Shown one piece after another: positions 1-9,114 of a DNA stretch of 64,000 nt. Below the pieces are notes generated by a model. The model ran no database searches and was not told the origin of the DNA. It worked only from the letters and a program-made list of their open reading frames with translations. Source of the stretch: Rhodoferax sp. (lineage in GTDB: Bacteria; Pseudomonadota; Gammaproteobacteria; Burkholderiales; Burkholderiaceae_C). The translations under genes were made by a program, and so were the position numbers. Each line of letters starts with the position of its first letter. The stretch's first letter is position 1. The DNA lies in assembly GCF_018063565.1 (NCBI RefSeq), contig NZ_JAGPBB010000007.1, forward strand, positions 1-64,000, in the 5' to 3' direction.

Positions 1-36
1 CTTTGCCAGATCGATGCCGATTGTTGTAGCCTTCAT
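1..36 (-). CDS. IS110-family transposase, N-terminal fragment cut by window edge
   Basis: Only the first twelve codons are visible. Read on the minus strand they give MKATTIGIDLAK, the characteristic opening of IS110/IS1111 transposases, where the first Asp belongs to the RuvC-like catalytic domain. The rest lies outside the window. Its position just upstream of hsdS, in opposite orientation, suggests the element landed inside or next to the restriction operon. The family call rests on this short N-terminus alone, but the motif is distinctive. Confidence 0.75.
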   Translation of the reverse strand, partial: MKATTIGIDLAK

Positions 37-120
37 GGTGGACGCTCCTGTCGGTTAAGTGGTTGATACGCACCTCCACTTTGGCACATCTGTGCCGCTT
101 AAGGTGGGGGCGTCCATCCC
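37..120. mobile_element. Non-coding end of the IS110-type element
   Basis: The sequence upstream of the transposase start holds a perfect 6-bp palindrome, GGCACA-TC-TGTGCC (83-96), and an outer pair GGACGC (40-45) and GCGTCC (110-115). This resembles the subterminal structure of an insertion sequence end. The exact outer boundary cannot be fixed without the other end; 120 is an estimate. Confidence 0.35.
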
Positions 121-147
121 ATTGCTTCAGCCTCAAGAAGGAGGAGC

Positions 148-246
148 ATGTTTGAAGGCTTGCAACAATCCAGGCTTTCAATCGCTATTAATGCAATAGC
201 CGCTTGCGCACATAGCACGATGGCTAGAGGCCAGATTTATGCATAA
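148..246 (+). CDS. Small ORF ahead of hsdS, uncertain
   Basis: A 32-codon ORF starts with ATG behind a strong purine-rich ribosome site (AGGAGGAG, about 139-146) and ends overlapping the hsdS start by 8 bp, the arrangement expected for translational coupling. The peptide has no motif I recognise. It may be a leader ORF for hsdS or a scar left by the neighbouring insertion sequence. The ribosome site and overlap are its only support. Confidence 0.3.
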   Translation: MFEGLQQSRLSIAINAIAACAHSTMARGQIYA

Positions 247-1453
247 AACCAAGAATACAGAGAGCCTCAAATCTGGCTGGCGTCGCGTGAAGTTTGGCGA
301 CGTGGTGCGGCTGTCCAAGGCGCGTTGCGCTGACCCTCTGGCCGAAGGCGTGGAGCGATACGTTGGCCTGGAGCACTTGGAGCCAGGCGACTTGCGGATT
401 CGCAATTGGGGCAATGTTGCCGACGGTGTCACTTTCACCAGCATCTTCCAACCCGGGCAGGTGCTTTTCGGCAAGCGTCGTGCTTACCAGCGTAAGGTGG
501 CGGTGGCGGACTTTTCTGGTGTGTGTTCAGGCGACATCTATGTGTTTGAGAGCCAAGATGCGTCCAAACTGCTACCCGAGTTGCTGCCGTTCATTTGCCA
601 GACTGATGCATTTTTTGATCACGCTGTGGGGACGTCGGCTGGTTCACTGAGCCCACGAACTAACTGGACGAGCCTCGCTGATTTTGAATTTGCATTGCCT
701 ACGGTGGTGGACCAAGAACGGCTAGTGAAACTCTTAATTGCGGCGGAAGATGCACAGTCAAGTTTTGATGAAGCCGAAAGAATCGCAGAAAAGCTGAGAA
801 AGTCGATCCTGTTTCAAGTGTTCGATACGCTGTTCGCATCAGGAGCAGACGAAATATCCATCTTCGGGACTGATACCACTTGCGATTGGCGCGAAATGAG
901 TTCCGTAGGAGACGTCCAGATGGGAAGGCAGCTCGCCCCAAAGTACAAGACCGGCCAAAATTCACGCAAGTACCTGCGTGTTGCCAATGTCTATGACGGC
1001 TTTATAGATACTTCTGACGTAGGGGAAATGGACTTTTCGGATGCCGAATTTTCCACCTATCGTTTGAGACCCGGTGACGTATTACTTAATGAAGGGCAGA
1101 GTCGGGAACTCGTTGGAAGAAGCGCCATATTCCGCGATGAAGTTGTAGATTGCTGCTTTCAAAATACGCTGATCCGGTTTCGCTCGGGATCAAGCGTCTT
1201 GCCGGAATTCGCTCACTATTTCTTTCAATACTGCCAATACACCAGTCGATTTGTTCAAATATCAAAGCAAACCACGTCGATTGCCCATTTGGGTGTATTG
1301 CGCTTCGCAAGAATGAAGTTTCCACTAATTAGCTTGGACGCACAGAAATCAGTTGTGAGCGTTATTTCGAGTGTCGTTCAGGCGATTCCAGAATTGCGCA
1401 ACAGAGCTTCTCGGGCAAGGTTGGTGAAACAAGTGGCGGGAGGCGGCATATGA
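239..1453 (+). CDS. hsdS: Type I restriction-modification specificity subunit HsdS
   Basis: At 404 residues this has the usual HsdS length and architecture: two target recognition domains (about residues 15-165 and 215-375), each followed by a helical conserved region, for example the DQERLVKLL segment after the first. HsdS gives DNA sequence specificity to the HsdM methyltransferase and the HsdR translocase-nuclease. Its stop overlaps the hsdR start by 4 bp (ATGA), so the two are cotranscribed. The second recognition domain and its flanks (about 840-1430) look clearly more AT-rich than the first half and hsdR, consistent with exchange of recognition domains. No hsdM is visible. Confidence 0.88.
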   Translation: MHKTKNTESLKSGWRRVKFGDVVRLSKARCADPLAEGVERYVGLEHLEPGDLRIRNWGNVADGVTFTSIFQPGQVLFGKRRAYQRKVAVADFSGVCSGDIYVFESQDASKLLPELLPFICQTDAFFDHAVGTSAGSLSPRTNWTSLADFEFALPTVVDQERLVKLLIAAEDAQSSFDEAERIAEKLRKSILFQVFDTLFASGADEISIFGTDTTCDWREMSSVGDVQMGRQLAPKYKTGQNSRKYLRVANVYDGFIDTSDVGEMDFSDAEFSTYRLRPGDVLLNEGQSRELVGRSAIFRDEVVDCCFQNTLIRFRSGSSVLPEFAHYFFQYCQYTSRFVQISKQTTSIAHLGVLRFARMKFPLISLDAQKSVVSVISSVVQAIPELRNRASRARLVKQVAGGGI

Positions 1454-4446
1454 GTTTCACCGAATCAAATACTGTGGAAGCGTATGTACGCGACTTACTC
1501 GCCGGGCCGGCAAAAGCAGTTCCAGCCAATGTTGCGCAGGAGCCGCAGGCCAGTTATGGCACCAGTCAAAAAGGTATCGGCTGGCGTTACAAGGCTCCGG
1601 CGGAAGTGCCACGCCAGATTCAGGAGGTGTTGGTCGAATCCTGGCTGCGTGATGCGCTGATCCGCCTAAACCCTGAAATCGCCACTCAGCCTGACCGCGC
1701 GGATGAGGTGCTCTACAAGCTGCGCGCCATTGTGCTGTCGGTGCGCTCTGACGGACTGATCCGCGCCAATGAAGAAATGACTGCCTGGATGCGTGGCGAA
1801 CGCTCCATGCCTTTCGGCGACAACAACCAGCATGTGCCGGTGCGCCTGATTGACTTTGACGACCTGACGCAAAACCAGTACGTCGTCACCCAGCAGTACA
1901 CCTACCGTGCCGGGCCAACCGAGCGCCGTGCCGATCTGGTGCTGTTGGTCAACGGCCTGCCATTGGTGCTGATTGAGGCCAAAACGCCAGTCAAGAAGTG
2001 CATCAGTTGGGTGGATGGTGCCATGCAGGTGAACACGGACTACGAAAAGTTTGTACCTGAACTGTTCGTCTGCAACGTGTTCTCGGTGGCCACTGAGGGT
2101 AAGGAGTATCACTACGGATCCATTGGCCTGCCAGTTAAGGACTGGGGCCCATGGCACTTGATTGAGGGCAAAGCATCGGATGGAGCCCAACACCACCCGT
2201 TGAAAACACTCAAGCTGTCGGCCCAGAGCATGTTGCGGCCAAACGTAGTGCTGGACATTCTGGGAAGTTTCACCTTATTTGCCACGGACAAGAAGAAGCG
2301 CCGCATCAAGATCATTTGCCGCTACCAGCAGTACGAGGCCGCCAACAAACTGGTGGAGCGCGTGGTGGCGGGCTACCCCAAGAAGGGGCTGATTTGGCAT
2401 TTTCAGGGTTCGGGCAAGTCGCTGCTGATGGTGTTTGCCGCGCAAAAGCTGCGCATGCACTCGCACTTGAAGAACCCGACGGTCATCATTGTGGTGGACC
2501 GCATTGATCTGGACAGCCAGATCACCGGCACCTTCACCGGTGCCGACATTCCCAACTTGGAGAAGGCGGACACCCGCGAGAAGTTGCAACAGCTGCTGGG
2601 GCAGGATGTGCGCAAAATCATCATCACCACCATCTTCAAGTTTGGTGAAGCTACTGGTTGCCTGAATGACCGCAGTAACATCATTGCGCTGGTGGATGAA
2701 GCCCACCGCACGCAAGAAGGCGACCTGGGCCGCAAGATGCGGGAGGCACTGCCCAACGCGTTTCTTTTCGGCTTGACTGGCACGCCAATCAACCGCTCGG
2801 ACCGCAATACGTTCTACGCCTTTGGTGCAGACGAAGATGCTTTGGGTTACATGAGCCGCTATGGCTTTGAGGAATCCATCCGTGATGGCGCTACGCTAAA
2901 GCTGCATTTTGAGCCACGACTGGTCAACCTGCACATCGACAAGGCGGCGATTGAGGCTGCGTTCAAGGATTTAACCGGTGGTTTGTCAGACCTGGACCGA
3001 GACACGTTGGGCAAAACGGCCGCCAAGATGGCCGTCTTGGTGAAAACGCCTGAGCGCGTTCGGCGCGTGTGCGAAGACATTGTGTTGCACTACCAGACCA
3101 AGGTAGAGCCTAACGGCTTCAAAGGGCAGATCGTCACGTTCGACCGCGAGTCTTGCCTGCTCTACAAAGCGGAACTGGACAAACTGCTGCCCCCCGAGGC
3201 AACCGACATCGTCATGTCGATACAGGCCGCAGACAAGAAAGAGCACCCCGAATACGCCGCCTATGAGCGCAGTCGGGATGCGGAGGAGCGATTACTGGAC
3301 CGATTCCGTGACCCAGCCGACCCACTCAAGCTGATCATCGTCACAGCCAAGTTGCTCACTGGCTTTGATGCACCTATTCTGCAGGCGATGTACCTTGACA
3401 AGCCGCTGCGTGACCATACCCTGCTGCAAGCCATTTGCCGGGTCAACCGCACGTATTCAGATCAGAAAACGCATGGTTTGATCGTGGACTATCTGGGCAT
3501 CTTTGATGATGTTGCAGCGGCACTGGAGTTTGATGACCAGAGCGTCAAGCAGGTGGTCAGCAATATTCAGGAGTTGAAAGACAAGTTGCCCGAGGCCATG
3601 CAGAAATGCCTGGCATTTTTTACCGGCGTGGACCGCAGCCTGACGGGCTATGAAGGTCTGATTGCGGCGCAGCAGTGCCTGCCCAACAACACGGTTCGTG
3701 ACAACTTTGCTGCCGAATACAGCCTGCTGAGTAAGATATGGGAGGCCTTGTCCCCGGACTCGGTACTAGGTCCGTTTGAGAAAGACTTCAAATGGCTGTC
3801 TCAGGTGTACCAATCAGTTCAGCCATCCAGTGGCCATGGCAAGTTGATCTGGCATTCGCTGGGTGCCAAGACCATTGAGTTGATTCACCAGAACGTGCAT
3901 GTTGATGCGGTTCGCGATGATCTGGACACGCTGGTTCTGGACGCTGATTTGCTTGAGGCTGTGCTGTCCAACCCGGACCCCAAGAGTGCCAAAGAGATCG
4001 AGATTAAGTTGGTGCGGCGCATGCGCAAGCACCTAGGCAATCCGAAATTCAAAAAACTGTCTGAACGGTTGGACGCACTGAAAGACCGCTTTGAATCCGG
4101 GCAGATCAACAGCGTCGAATTTTTGAAGCAGCTGCTAGAGATTGCCAAGGAAACACTGCAGGCCGAAAAGGAAGTTCCGCCTGAGGAGGATGAGGATCGA
4201 GGCAAGGCTGCCCTGACGGAACTGTTCAACGAGGTCAAAACATCTGAGACACCGATCATGGTCGAGCGTGTCGTGACCGACATTGATGAAATTGTGCGGC
4301 TGGTCCGCTTTCCTGGCTGGCAGGGCACACAAGCCGGTGAACGCGAGGTGAAAAAGGCCCTGCGCAAAGCGCTCTTCAAATACAAGCTTCATGCAGATGA
4401 GGATCTGTTTGAGAAGGCATACAGCTACATAAAACAATATTACTAA
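1450..4446 (+). CDS. hsdR: Type I restriction enzyme R subunit (HsdR)
   Basis: This 998-residue protein is the ATP-dependent translocase and endonuclease of the type I system, cutting unmethylated DNA away from the recognition site. The N-terminal nuclease domain shows the PD-(D/E)xK pattern with D162 and E176-A-K178. The superfamily 2 motor has Walker A GSGKS (320-324), DEAH (416-419), LTGTP (442-446) and a motif VI-like QAICRVNRTY near 660. The C-terminal helical region probably contacts HsdM/HsdS. Length and motif order match the family and the frame is intact. It overlaps hsdS by 4 bp and lies 14 bp before a membrane protein gene. Confidence 0.95.
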   Translation: MSFTESNTVEAYVRDLLAGPAKAVPANVAQEPQASYGTSQKGIGWRYKAPAEVPRQIQEVLVESWLRDALIRLNPEIATQPDRADEVLYKLRAIVLSVRSDGLIRANEEMTAWMRGERSMPFGDNNQHVPVRLIDFDDLTQNQYVVTQQYTYRAGPTERRADLVLLVNGLPLVLIEAKTPVKKCISWVDGAMQVNTDYEKFVPELFVCNVFSVATEGKEYHYGSIGLPVKDWGPWHLIEGKASDGAQHHPLKTLKLSAQSMLRPNVVLDILGSFTLFATDKKKRRIKIICRYQQYEAANKLVERVVAGYPKKGLIWHFQGSGKSLLMVFAAQKLRMHSHLKNPTVIIVVDRIDLDSQITGTFTGADIPNLEKADTREKLQQLLGQDVRKIIITTIFKFGEATGCLNDRSNIIALVDEAHRTQEGDLGRKMREALPNAFLFGLTGTPINRSDRNTFYAFGADEDALGYMSRYGFEESIRDGATLKLHFEPRLVNLHIDKAAIEAAFKDLTGGLSDLDRDTLGKTAAKMAVLVKTPERVRRVCEDIVLHYQTKVEPNGFKGQIVTFDRESCLLYKAELDKLLPPEATDIVMSIQAADKKEHPEYAAYERSRDAEERLLDRFRDPADPLKLIIVTAKLLTGFDAPILQAMYLDKPLRDHTLLQAICRVNRTYSDQKTHGLIVDYLGIFDDVAAALEFDDQSVKQVVSNIQELKDKLPEAMQKCLAFFTGVDRSLTGYEGLIAAQQCLPNNTVRDNFAAEYSLLSKIWEALSPDSVLGPFEKDFKWLSQVYQSVQPSSGHGKLIWHSLGAKTIELIHQNVHVDAVRDDLDTLVLDADLLEAVLSNPDPKSAKEIEIKLVRRMRKHLGNPKFKKLSERLDALKDRFESGQINSVEFLKQLLEIAKETLQAEKEVPPEEDEDRGKAALTELFNEVKTSETPIMVERVVTDIDEIVRLVRFPGWQGTQAGEREVKKALRKALFKYKLHADEDLFEKAYSYIKQYY

Positions 4447-4460
4447 AGGGACGGTGAAAA

Positions 4461-5468
4461 ATGGCAACTGAGGCACTAACGAAGCAGCTCCGCGAATTGG
4501 CAGATAGCTGCACTCAAACTCCTATCGATAAGTTGCTGATAAATCCTGATTGGGGAAAAATCACTTTTGAAGGATGTCGAACTGAGCTCGAGCGCACATA
4601 CTCAATGCTTAACCACTTCAAATTGTTGCCAGTTGAACTGTTACCAGACGCACCGATGCAGCAGATCGTTAGCAGCTTGCCTCATTTGAAAGCTACTCTC
4701 GACCAGATTAAAAGTTTCTCAATTGAAAGCAGCAATCCGACAGGTACACGGGATCAATTGATCAGCCAACTGAAAACGCAGTCTGATCAGTTCTTTGCAG
4801 TAGCTCACCTGTACATTCCCTATTTGGCCTATCAAAAAGGCGATGTACAGCGGAATATCAACGAGTTGACTGAATCGGTCGAACAGGCTTCACAGTTGGT
4901 CGGCGGCGCAAAAGATGAGATCGAGAAAAAACGTGGCGAAATTGGCGACATCATCGTTGCTGCTCGTGAGGCCGCAGCAAGTGTTGGTGTCGCGCACTTC
5001 ACCGCCGACTTTAACGCCGAATCATTGGAGCAGGACGAAAGCGCTGATCGCTGGTTGAAGGCGACGGGTGCTGTGGCAGCATTGACTCTGGCCGTCGCCA
5101 TTGGACTAGTTTTCGTCCCTATCAGGCCGGATGCGACCACGCCGCAGGTGATCCAGATGTTTACTTCCAAGGTGGTGATACTTGGCTTATTGTTCACTGC
5201 CACAATATGGTGTGGTCGCCTGTATAAAGCTGCCCGTCATCAGGGGGCCATAAGCAAGCACAGAGCCAATGCACTTCGAACATTTCAAGCATTTACAAAA
5301 GCGGCCAGTGATGACGAGTCCAGAAATGCAATTCTGATGGAGACGACCAAGTCAATCTTTGCAATTACACCAACCGGCTATCTGGACAACGAGTCAAGCC
5401 CGGATGGCGGATTGAAAATTGTAGAAGTTGTAAAACATGCTACTCAGGCTGTTGCTTCAGTGAAATAG
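4461..5468 (+). CDS. Two-helix membrane protein linked to hsdR, unknown function
   Basis: The 335-residue product has a helical, partly coiled-coil N-terminal half (about 1-195), two predicted transmembrane helices (about 197-220 and 236-255) separated by a short loop, and a cytoplasmic tail of about 80 residues. I do not recognise a named family. The start follows hsdR by 14 bp on the same strand, so it probably belongs to the restriction operon. A coiled coil plus paired membrane helices and a conserved-looking tail would suit a membrane-anchored accessory or effector of a defence locus, but that is inference from context. Confidence 0.7.
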   Translation: MATEALTKQLRELADSCTQTPIDKLLINPDWGKITFEGCRTELERTYSMLNHFKLLPVELLPDAPMQQIVSSLPHLKATLDQIKSFSIESSNPTGTRDQLISQLKTQSDQFFAVAHLYIPYLAYQKGDVQRNINELTESVEQASQLVGGAKDEIEKKRGEIGDIIVAAREAAASVGVAHFTADFNAESLEQDESADRWLKATGAVAALTLAVAIGLVFVPIRPDATTPQVIQMFTSKVVILGLLFTATIWCGRLYKAARHQGAISKHRANALRTFQAFTKAASDDESRNAILMETTKSIFAITPTGYLDNESSPDGGLKIVEVVKHATQAVASVK

Positions 5469-5479
5469 GTCCATCCTGT

Positions 5480-5516
5480 TGACGGTTTTTTGAATGATGT
5501 TCAAGAACATTCTGGG
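5480..5516. other. Convergent junction between hsd locus and prophage; candidate left boundary
   Basis: Between the convergent ends of the host operon and the phage lysozyme gene lies a perfect palindrome ATGTTC-AA-GAACAT (5498-5511) preceded by a T6 run. It could act as a bidirectional terminator. The octamer TTGACGGT (5480-5487) also occurs at 57097-57104, just beyond the serine recombinase cassette, so this gap is a candidate attL. An 8-bp match between two short gaps can arise by chance. Confidence 0.3.
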
Positions 5517-5975
5517 TTACTTGGTCATTAAAGCGTCCATCTCGCGACGTCTTTGTAGCCCTGGCAATATTTGACCACCGCCGTATATCCACTTTTGTAA
5601 CTCTTTTGCCACGTTGTGCCAATCACGCTGGTTGATCCGTCGTCGAAGCATTGAAGTCTGCAGTCGACCAGCTCCAAGATTGAAAGTGAAGTCAGCGACG
5701 GCTGCCAGCCGCGACTCTGACTCCGTAGCCAGCACGGGGCAATACCTCAACGTGGCGGTGAGTGCAGTCATCAGGTCTTGCGCCAAATAGACCTCAGCTT
5801 CAGCCTCAGTGATCGGCTGGTGGTCCGGCTTGCACAGATGCCCAAACCCCACAGTCCAAAATCCGGCAGGACAAATGTAGGGATGGGCTCGGCGCATAGG
5901 GTCGTTTTTTGGCACCCTGTGAAACCCCTCAAACCGCTTGGCCAGTTCGACGGCCGCTTGGGGCACCTCAATCAT
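5517..5975 (-). CDS. Phage lysozyme (GH24 endolysin)
   Basis: The 152-residue protein cleaves peptidoglycan at the end of the lytic cycle. It shows the GH24 opening RFEGF with candidate catalytic E16, then CPAGFWTVGFGH, in which C35 and T41 occupy the places of the usual Asp/Cys and Thr. There is an insertion between the Glu and this block compared with most family members. The helical C-terminal lobe contains the NLGAG motif typical of T4-like lysozymes. No signal peptide is seen, so it should depend on the holin whose gene overlaps it by 4 bp upstream. Confidence 0.88.
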   Translation of the reverse strand: MIEVPQAAVELAKRFEGFHRVPKNDPMRRAHPYICPAGFWTVGFGHLCKPDHQPITEAEAEVYLAQDLMTALTATLRYCPVLATESESRLAAVADFTFNLGAGRLQTSMLRRRINQRDWHNVAKELQKWIYGGGQILPGLQRRREMDALMTK

Positions 5976-6448
5976 GACCGACCCCGATCAAAAACCCGTC
6001 CCAAAAACCAGAAGTTCAGCACACCGGCCCAAAGCGCCTGATCTGCCTCCGACCAAGCAGCCAACACGGCAACCCCCCAACCAGCGCCAGCGTTCAGCGC
6101 CGCAATGAACGCCACCAATTTTGCCGCACAGTACAGAGCCATCAACCAGTAGGTGATGATCGGCCGCACGCTGGAAGACAGGGCATCTGCCCACCAGACA
6201 CCGGTTTTCTCACCCTGGGTGCGCACCGCGTCACGCAGTGCCTCAATAGCACCGGTGTTCCAGGCCGCGTCAGCTTGTGAGCTAATCTCAGACATATGTT
6301 GCGCGCCACGGACCTTCTCAAACTCGAGCGCCTTGTCCTGCATCGCCAGCTCGTGGCCACGCTCGCCCTTGCGGTCCATCCATTTGAGGAACTCTGGAGC
6401 CAGTCGAAACGCGCCACCCAACAATCCACCCAGAAGTGTTTCAATCAT
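5972..6448 (-). CDS. Putative holin (three-TM holin type)
   Basis: The 158-residue product has an N-terminal amphipathic segment LLGGLLGGAFRLAPE, a charged middle, and hydrophobic helices around 105-150. This is the pattern of the GTA/phage three-TM holin family. It would form membrane lesions that release the endolysin. Gene order (holin-associated protein, holin, lysozyme, each overlapping the next by 4 bp) supports a lysis cassette. No Rz/Rz1 spanin pair was recognised nearby. Confidence 0.7.
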   Translation of the reverse strand: MIETLLGGLLGGAFRLAPEFLKWMDRKGERGHELAMQDKALEFEKVRGAQHMSEISSQADAAWNTGAIEALRDAVRTQGEKTGVWWADALSSSVRPIITYWLMALYCAAKLVAFIAALNAGAGWGVAVLAAWSEADQALWAGVLNFWFLGRVFDRGRS

Positions 6449-6738
6449 TGCGCACCTCCGAACAGTTTGAGTTTGATCAGGGTGCCGGTCAGAATCGCCA
6501 TCACCAGTCCGGTAATGACGAGTTTGATGATGGTCAGGCCTGCCGTTTTCTTGGCCTGATTGAAGGCATCAAGCAGACTGCGCAGTTCACGGATATCCTG
6601 AGCGGCATCCTCGCCGTCTAGGCCCACCTCATGCAGGGCATGACGCGCACCCCGCTCGGCCGCACGCTCGAGCATTTGCTCAAAGTCGTCATGCGGCATC
6701 GTCACCATCTTGCGTCGCTCAGTAAGATTAGCTTCCAT
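6445..6738 (-). CDS. Small phage protein with C-terminal TM helix (DUF6127-like)
   Basis: The frame is open further upstream, but I chose the ATG at 6738 because a GGAG sits 7 nt before it. The 97-residue product has a charged, helical N-terminal part and a single C-terminal hydrophobic helix, resembling DUF6127 proteins found next to phage holins. It overlaps the holin gene by 4 bp and probably acts in lysis, as a second holin or holin antagonist. The function is inferred from position. Confidence 0.6.
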   Translation of the reverse strand: MEANLTERRKMVTMPHDDFEQMLERAAERGARHALHEVGLDGEDAAQDIRELRSLLDAFNQAKKTAGLTIIKLVITGLVMAILTGTLIKLKLFGGAQ

Positions 6739-6845
6739 TTTCATGCTCCAAAATGCGAAACCCGCCAGATGCGCGTGATGCACATCGAAGCGGGCTCCTG
6801 GTTAAAAAGGGGTTAAAAAGGCAAAAATTGCTTTTCAATCTGTGG

Positions 6846-7067
6846 TCAGATTTCAATGATTTCCAGGCTCAAATTGGGTGCAACGGCTTCCAGAACGCCG
6901 TTACGCACAAACACGCGCGCGCCCATGTTTGCGCTGCCTCTTGCCTTGACCGTGCCACCACCGGGCAACTGGATGGTGACCACACCGGTGCCAATCTCAG
7001 ACACGGTGCCGACCTGTAGCGGTGGGTCAGACAGCAGTTGCTTGAACTGCTCATAGACGTTATGCAT
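6846..7067 (-). CDS. Small phage tail-tip-linked protein
   Basis: A 73-residue protein starting at MHNVYEQF, which is preferred over a longer in-frame start because it overlaps the end of the upstream tail gene by 8 bp. The middle is beta-rich with repeated Gly and Val (GTGVVTIQLPGGGTVKARG). It may be a small beta-barrel or OB-like accessory of the tail tip. I do not recognise a named family. It is last in the structural block before the lysis genes. Confidence 0.6.
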   Translation of the reverse strand: MHNVYEQFKQLLSDPPLQVGTVSEIGTGVVTIQLPGGGTVKARGSANMGARVFVRNGVLEAVAPNLSLEIIEI

Positions 7068-9114
7068 AGGTCTGCACTCCCAAGGTTTGCCAAACCTCTG
7101 GAAACCCGGCCTGCACTTGGGTGGATCGCACCACCCCGATGCGCTCGATCCCGCCGTCGCGGTACTGCACAAAAGCTCCGGGCTCAATGATTCCGGTGTC
7201 AAGCAGCACCGGCAGGTTCAAGCTGACCTCAATCTGCCGACCGGTATCACCCAGGACCGTCAGACCGCGCTGTCGGGCAACGGTTGCCTCAGTGATCAGG
7301 GCATCCACCACCATCGGCGCCAGCGAGTCGCCAGCGGTGCCAGCCCGGGTCACCTGTGCCAATACTCCGGCATCCACACCAGAGACAAACACCCGGTTGT
7401 AGGGTGGCTTTTCCAGCCAACGTAGGGACTCTTTTTCCACTGCATCAACTGGCAGAACAAAGTTTGGGGTCACAGTGGCCCACTCCCAGGGTGCGACCGG
7501 ATAGCGGTGGCGCACACGAATCGTTTGATCTCTGGGGTGCGGCAGTAGATAGCCTCCGGCCGCCCCAGCTATGACACTCAAGGCTTCGATCCATGTCCCT
7601 TGGTGTGAGAACACCTTGGCTGGCACACTCCAGTCAGTCAAGCCCCAGTCCACGCTCCAGCCCATGGAAACACCGTTGATGCTCAGCACATCGTCCATCA
7701 ACTGGCGTGCCGTTCGAGCCTGTGAGTTGGAGAACGTCATCACCGGCGCATAAGGTGCGGCCAGCACTGCATTCTTGCCTCGACCAGTCAATCGAATGCT
7801 GGTTTGCCCGAAGCTGCGCTCACGGCTGATGTTTTCTGCAAGGACTGCAAAAGTGGTGCCGTTCACCGTGGCCAGCAACTCCACCACGCCAGTGCCACCT
7901 GCGTCGATCAGATTTTGCGCCGTGTGCGGCAGCACCGCATCAAATCCCCAAGTCCAGGAGGATGCATCAAGCGACAGGGACATACTGATGAGCGGCACTT
8001 GCACGCCGTTGGATGCCCGGCGCAGACTGACATCATTGATCACGACATACACCTTTCGAATCGCGATGACGACTGGTTTGCCCACAGAAGGGTCCCAGTC
8101 CTCGTGGTACTCACATAAAAACCGCAAACTGCTGTCTGCAGGTGCTTTGCTCGAAAGCAGCAGCATCCCCCCGGGTGTGTAAGGACCAGCCCGACACCTT
8201 GGCTGTTGCGGTGGCGTTTGGGGATGCCATTGGCTCAGTCCAGGTGCCGGCCCCAGCGCTGCCTGGAAACCGCCGGAAATTCTGCGAGCAGATGGGCTTG
8301 CGCACTGGAAGTCAGTCGCCTGCAACTGCAGCAGCGGGCGGGAAGGTTGCCAAGGACTTTTCAGGGGAGTGCGGGGCCGCGAGTCGCCCGCCTGATGCCT
8401 GAATCCCACAGCCAAAGGCCAACGCACCGCCGCAACCATTGCGATTTCTCGCTCCAATGCAAGGGCCATACCGTCCTGACTGGTCAGACGAGCACTGCTT
8501 CGCAGACAAGCCGCCCCTTGATAGGCAAAAAAGCGCTGTTGCGTCCAGGACTTCATCACCTTGGGTAAGTGATGCACAACGTCCTGCACCCAATTCAAGC
8601 CGCGTTGCCACCTGCCGGTGAAGTGGACCGATACCGGAGCACTGCTTTGCTGCTCAAGGGACAGTCCTGCGCCAAACTGCGAACCGATCTGCCAGGAGGT
8701 GGTTGTCGCGCCTACTGTGGGTCGCTGTGTGTTGGATAGATAGCCCAACTCAGCGCTGAGCGCCAGGTCAGGCAGGGGCGAGCCCGTGATGGGGCCGAGG
8801 TTTAACGCAATGCTGCTGCGCAGGCCAATGTTGACCGTCAATGCGGCCATTTCAGCGTGAACCCACGCTTGCTGCGAAGCCATGAAACTGACCGAGATCA
8901 ACGGAGTTGGCAACTGTGCCCAGATCCTCAACTCGTTGCCTGATACAACCTCGCCTGCGGCAAGCACCAAGTTGCCATCGATCGCTGCGGGCAACTCGAA
9001 CAGCAAATCGACAGATGTGTGCGTGCCCGAAGCACTCAGCGCACCCATTTGCGGGTCGGTCTGTGCGGTCAGCGCCAGGTCCGGCTGCGCCGCCCAGCCA
9101 CTTGAGCCGATCAT
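7060..9114 (-). CDS. Phage tail tip/baseplate hub-like protein
   Basis: The 684-residue protein lies near the downstream end of the tail operon, where siphoviruses encode the distal tail and host-contact proteins. The N-terminal half is Ala/Ser/Pro-rich and low in complexity; the C-terminal half (about 350-684) is a compact beta-rich region with many Trp and Tyr, including AYNRVFVSG-like and TDALITEATVARQRG-like segments known from hub proteins of Burkholderiales prophages. It overlaps the upstream gene by 4 bp and the downstream one by 8 bp. The family name is from memory of similar prophages and is not certain. Confidence 0.65.
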   Translation of the reverse strand: MIGSSGWAAQPDLALTAQTDPQMGALSASGTHTSVDLLFELPAAIDGNLVLAAGEVVSGNELRIWAQLPTPLISVSFMASQQAWVHAEMAALTVNIGLRSSIALNLGPITGSPLPDLALSAELGYLSNTQRPTVGATTTSWQIGSQFGAGLSLEQQSSAPVSVHFTGRWQRGLNWVQDVVHHLPKVMKSWTQQRFFAYQGAACLRSSARLTSQDGMALALEREIAMVAAVRWPLAVGFRHQAGDSRPRTPLKSPWQPSRPLLQLQATDFQCASPSARRISGGFQAALGPAPGLSQWHPQTPPQQPRCRAGPYTPGGMLLLSSKAPADSSLRFLCEYHEDWDPSVGKPVVIAIRKVYVVINDVSLRRASNGVQVPLISMSLSLDASSWTWGFDAVLPHTAQNLIDAGGTGVVELLATVNGTTFAVLAENISRERSFGQTSIRLTGRGKNAVLAAPYAPVMTFSNSQARTARQLMDDVLSINGVSMGWSVDWGLTDWSVPAKVFSHQGTWIEALSVIAGAAGGYLLPHPRDQTIRVRHRYPVAPWEWATVTPNFVLPVDAVEKESLRWLEKPPYNRVFVSGVDAGVLAQVTRAGTAGDSLAPMVVDALITEATVARQRGLTVLGDTGRQIEVSLNLPVLLDTGIIEPGAFVQYRDGGIERIGVVRSTQVQAGFPEVWQTLGVQTYA

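Noticed and set aside
5498..5511. ATGTTC-AA-GAACAT considered as an SOS operator
   Set aside because: It does not match CTGT-N8-ACAG, and its half-sites are reversed relative to the GAAC-N4-GTTC type; both flanking genes end here, so a terminator or boundary is more likely.
5470..5516. tRNA gene as phage attachment site
   Set aside because: No cloverleaf-like sequence was found at either presumed end; serine recombinases do not usually need one.
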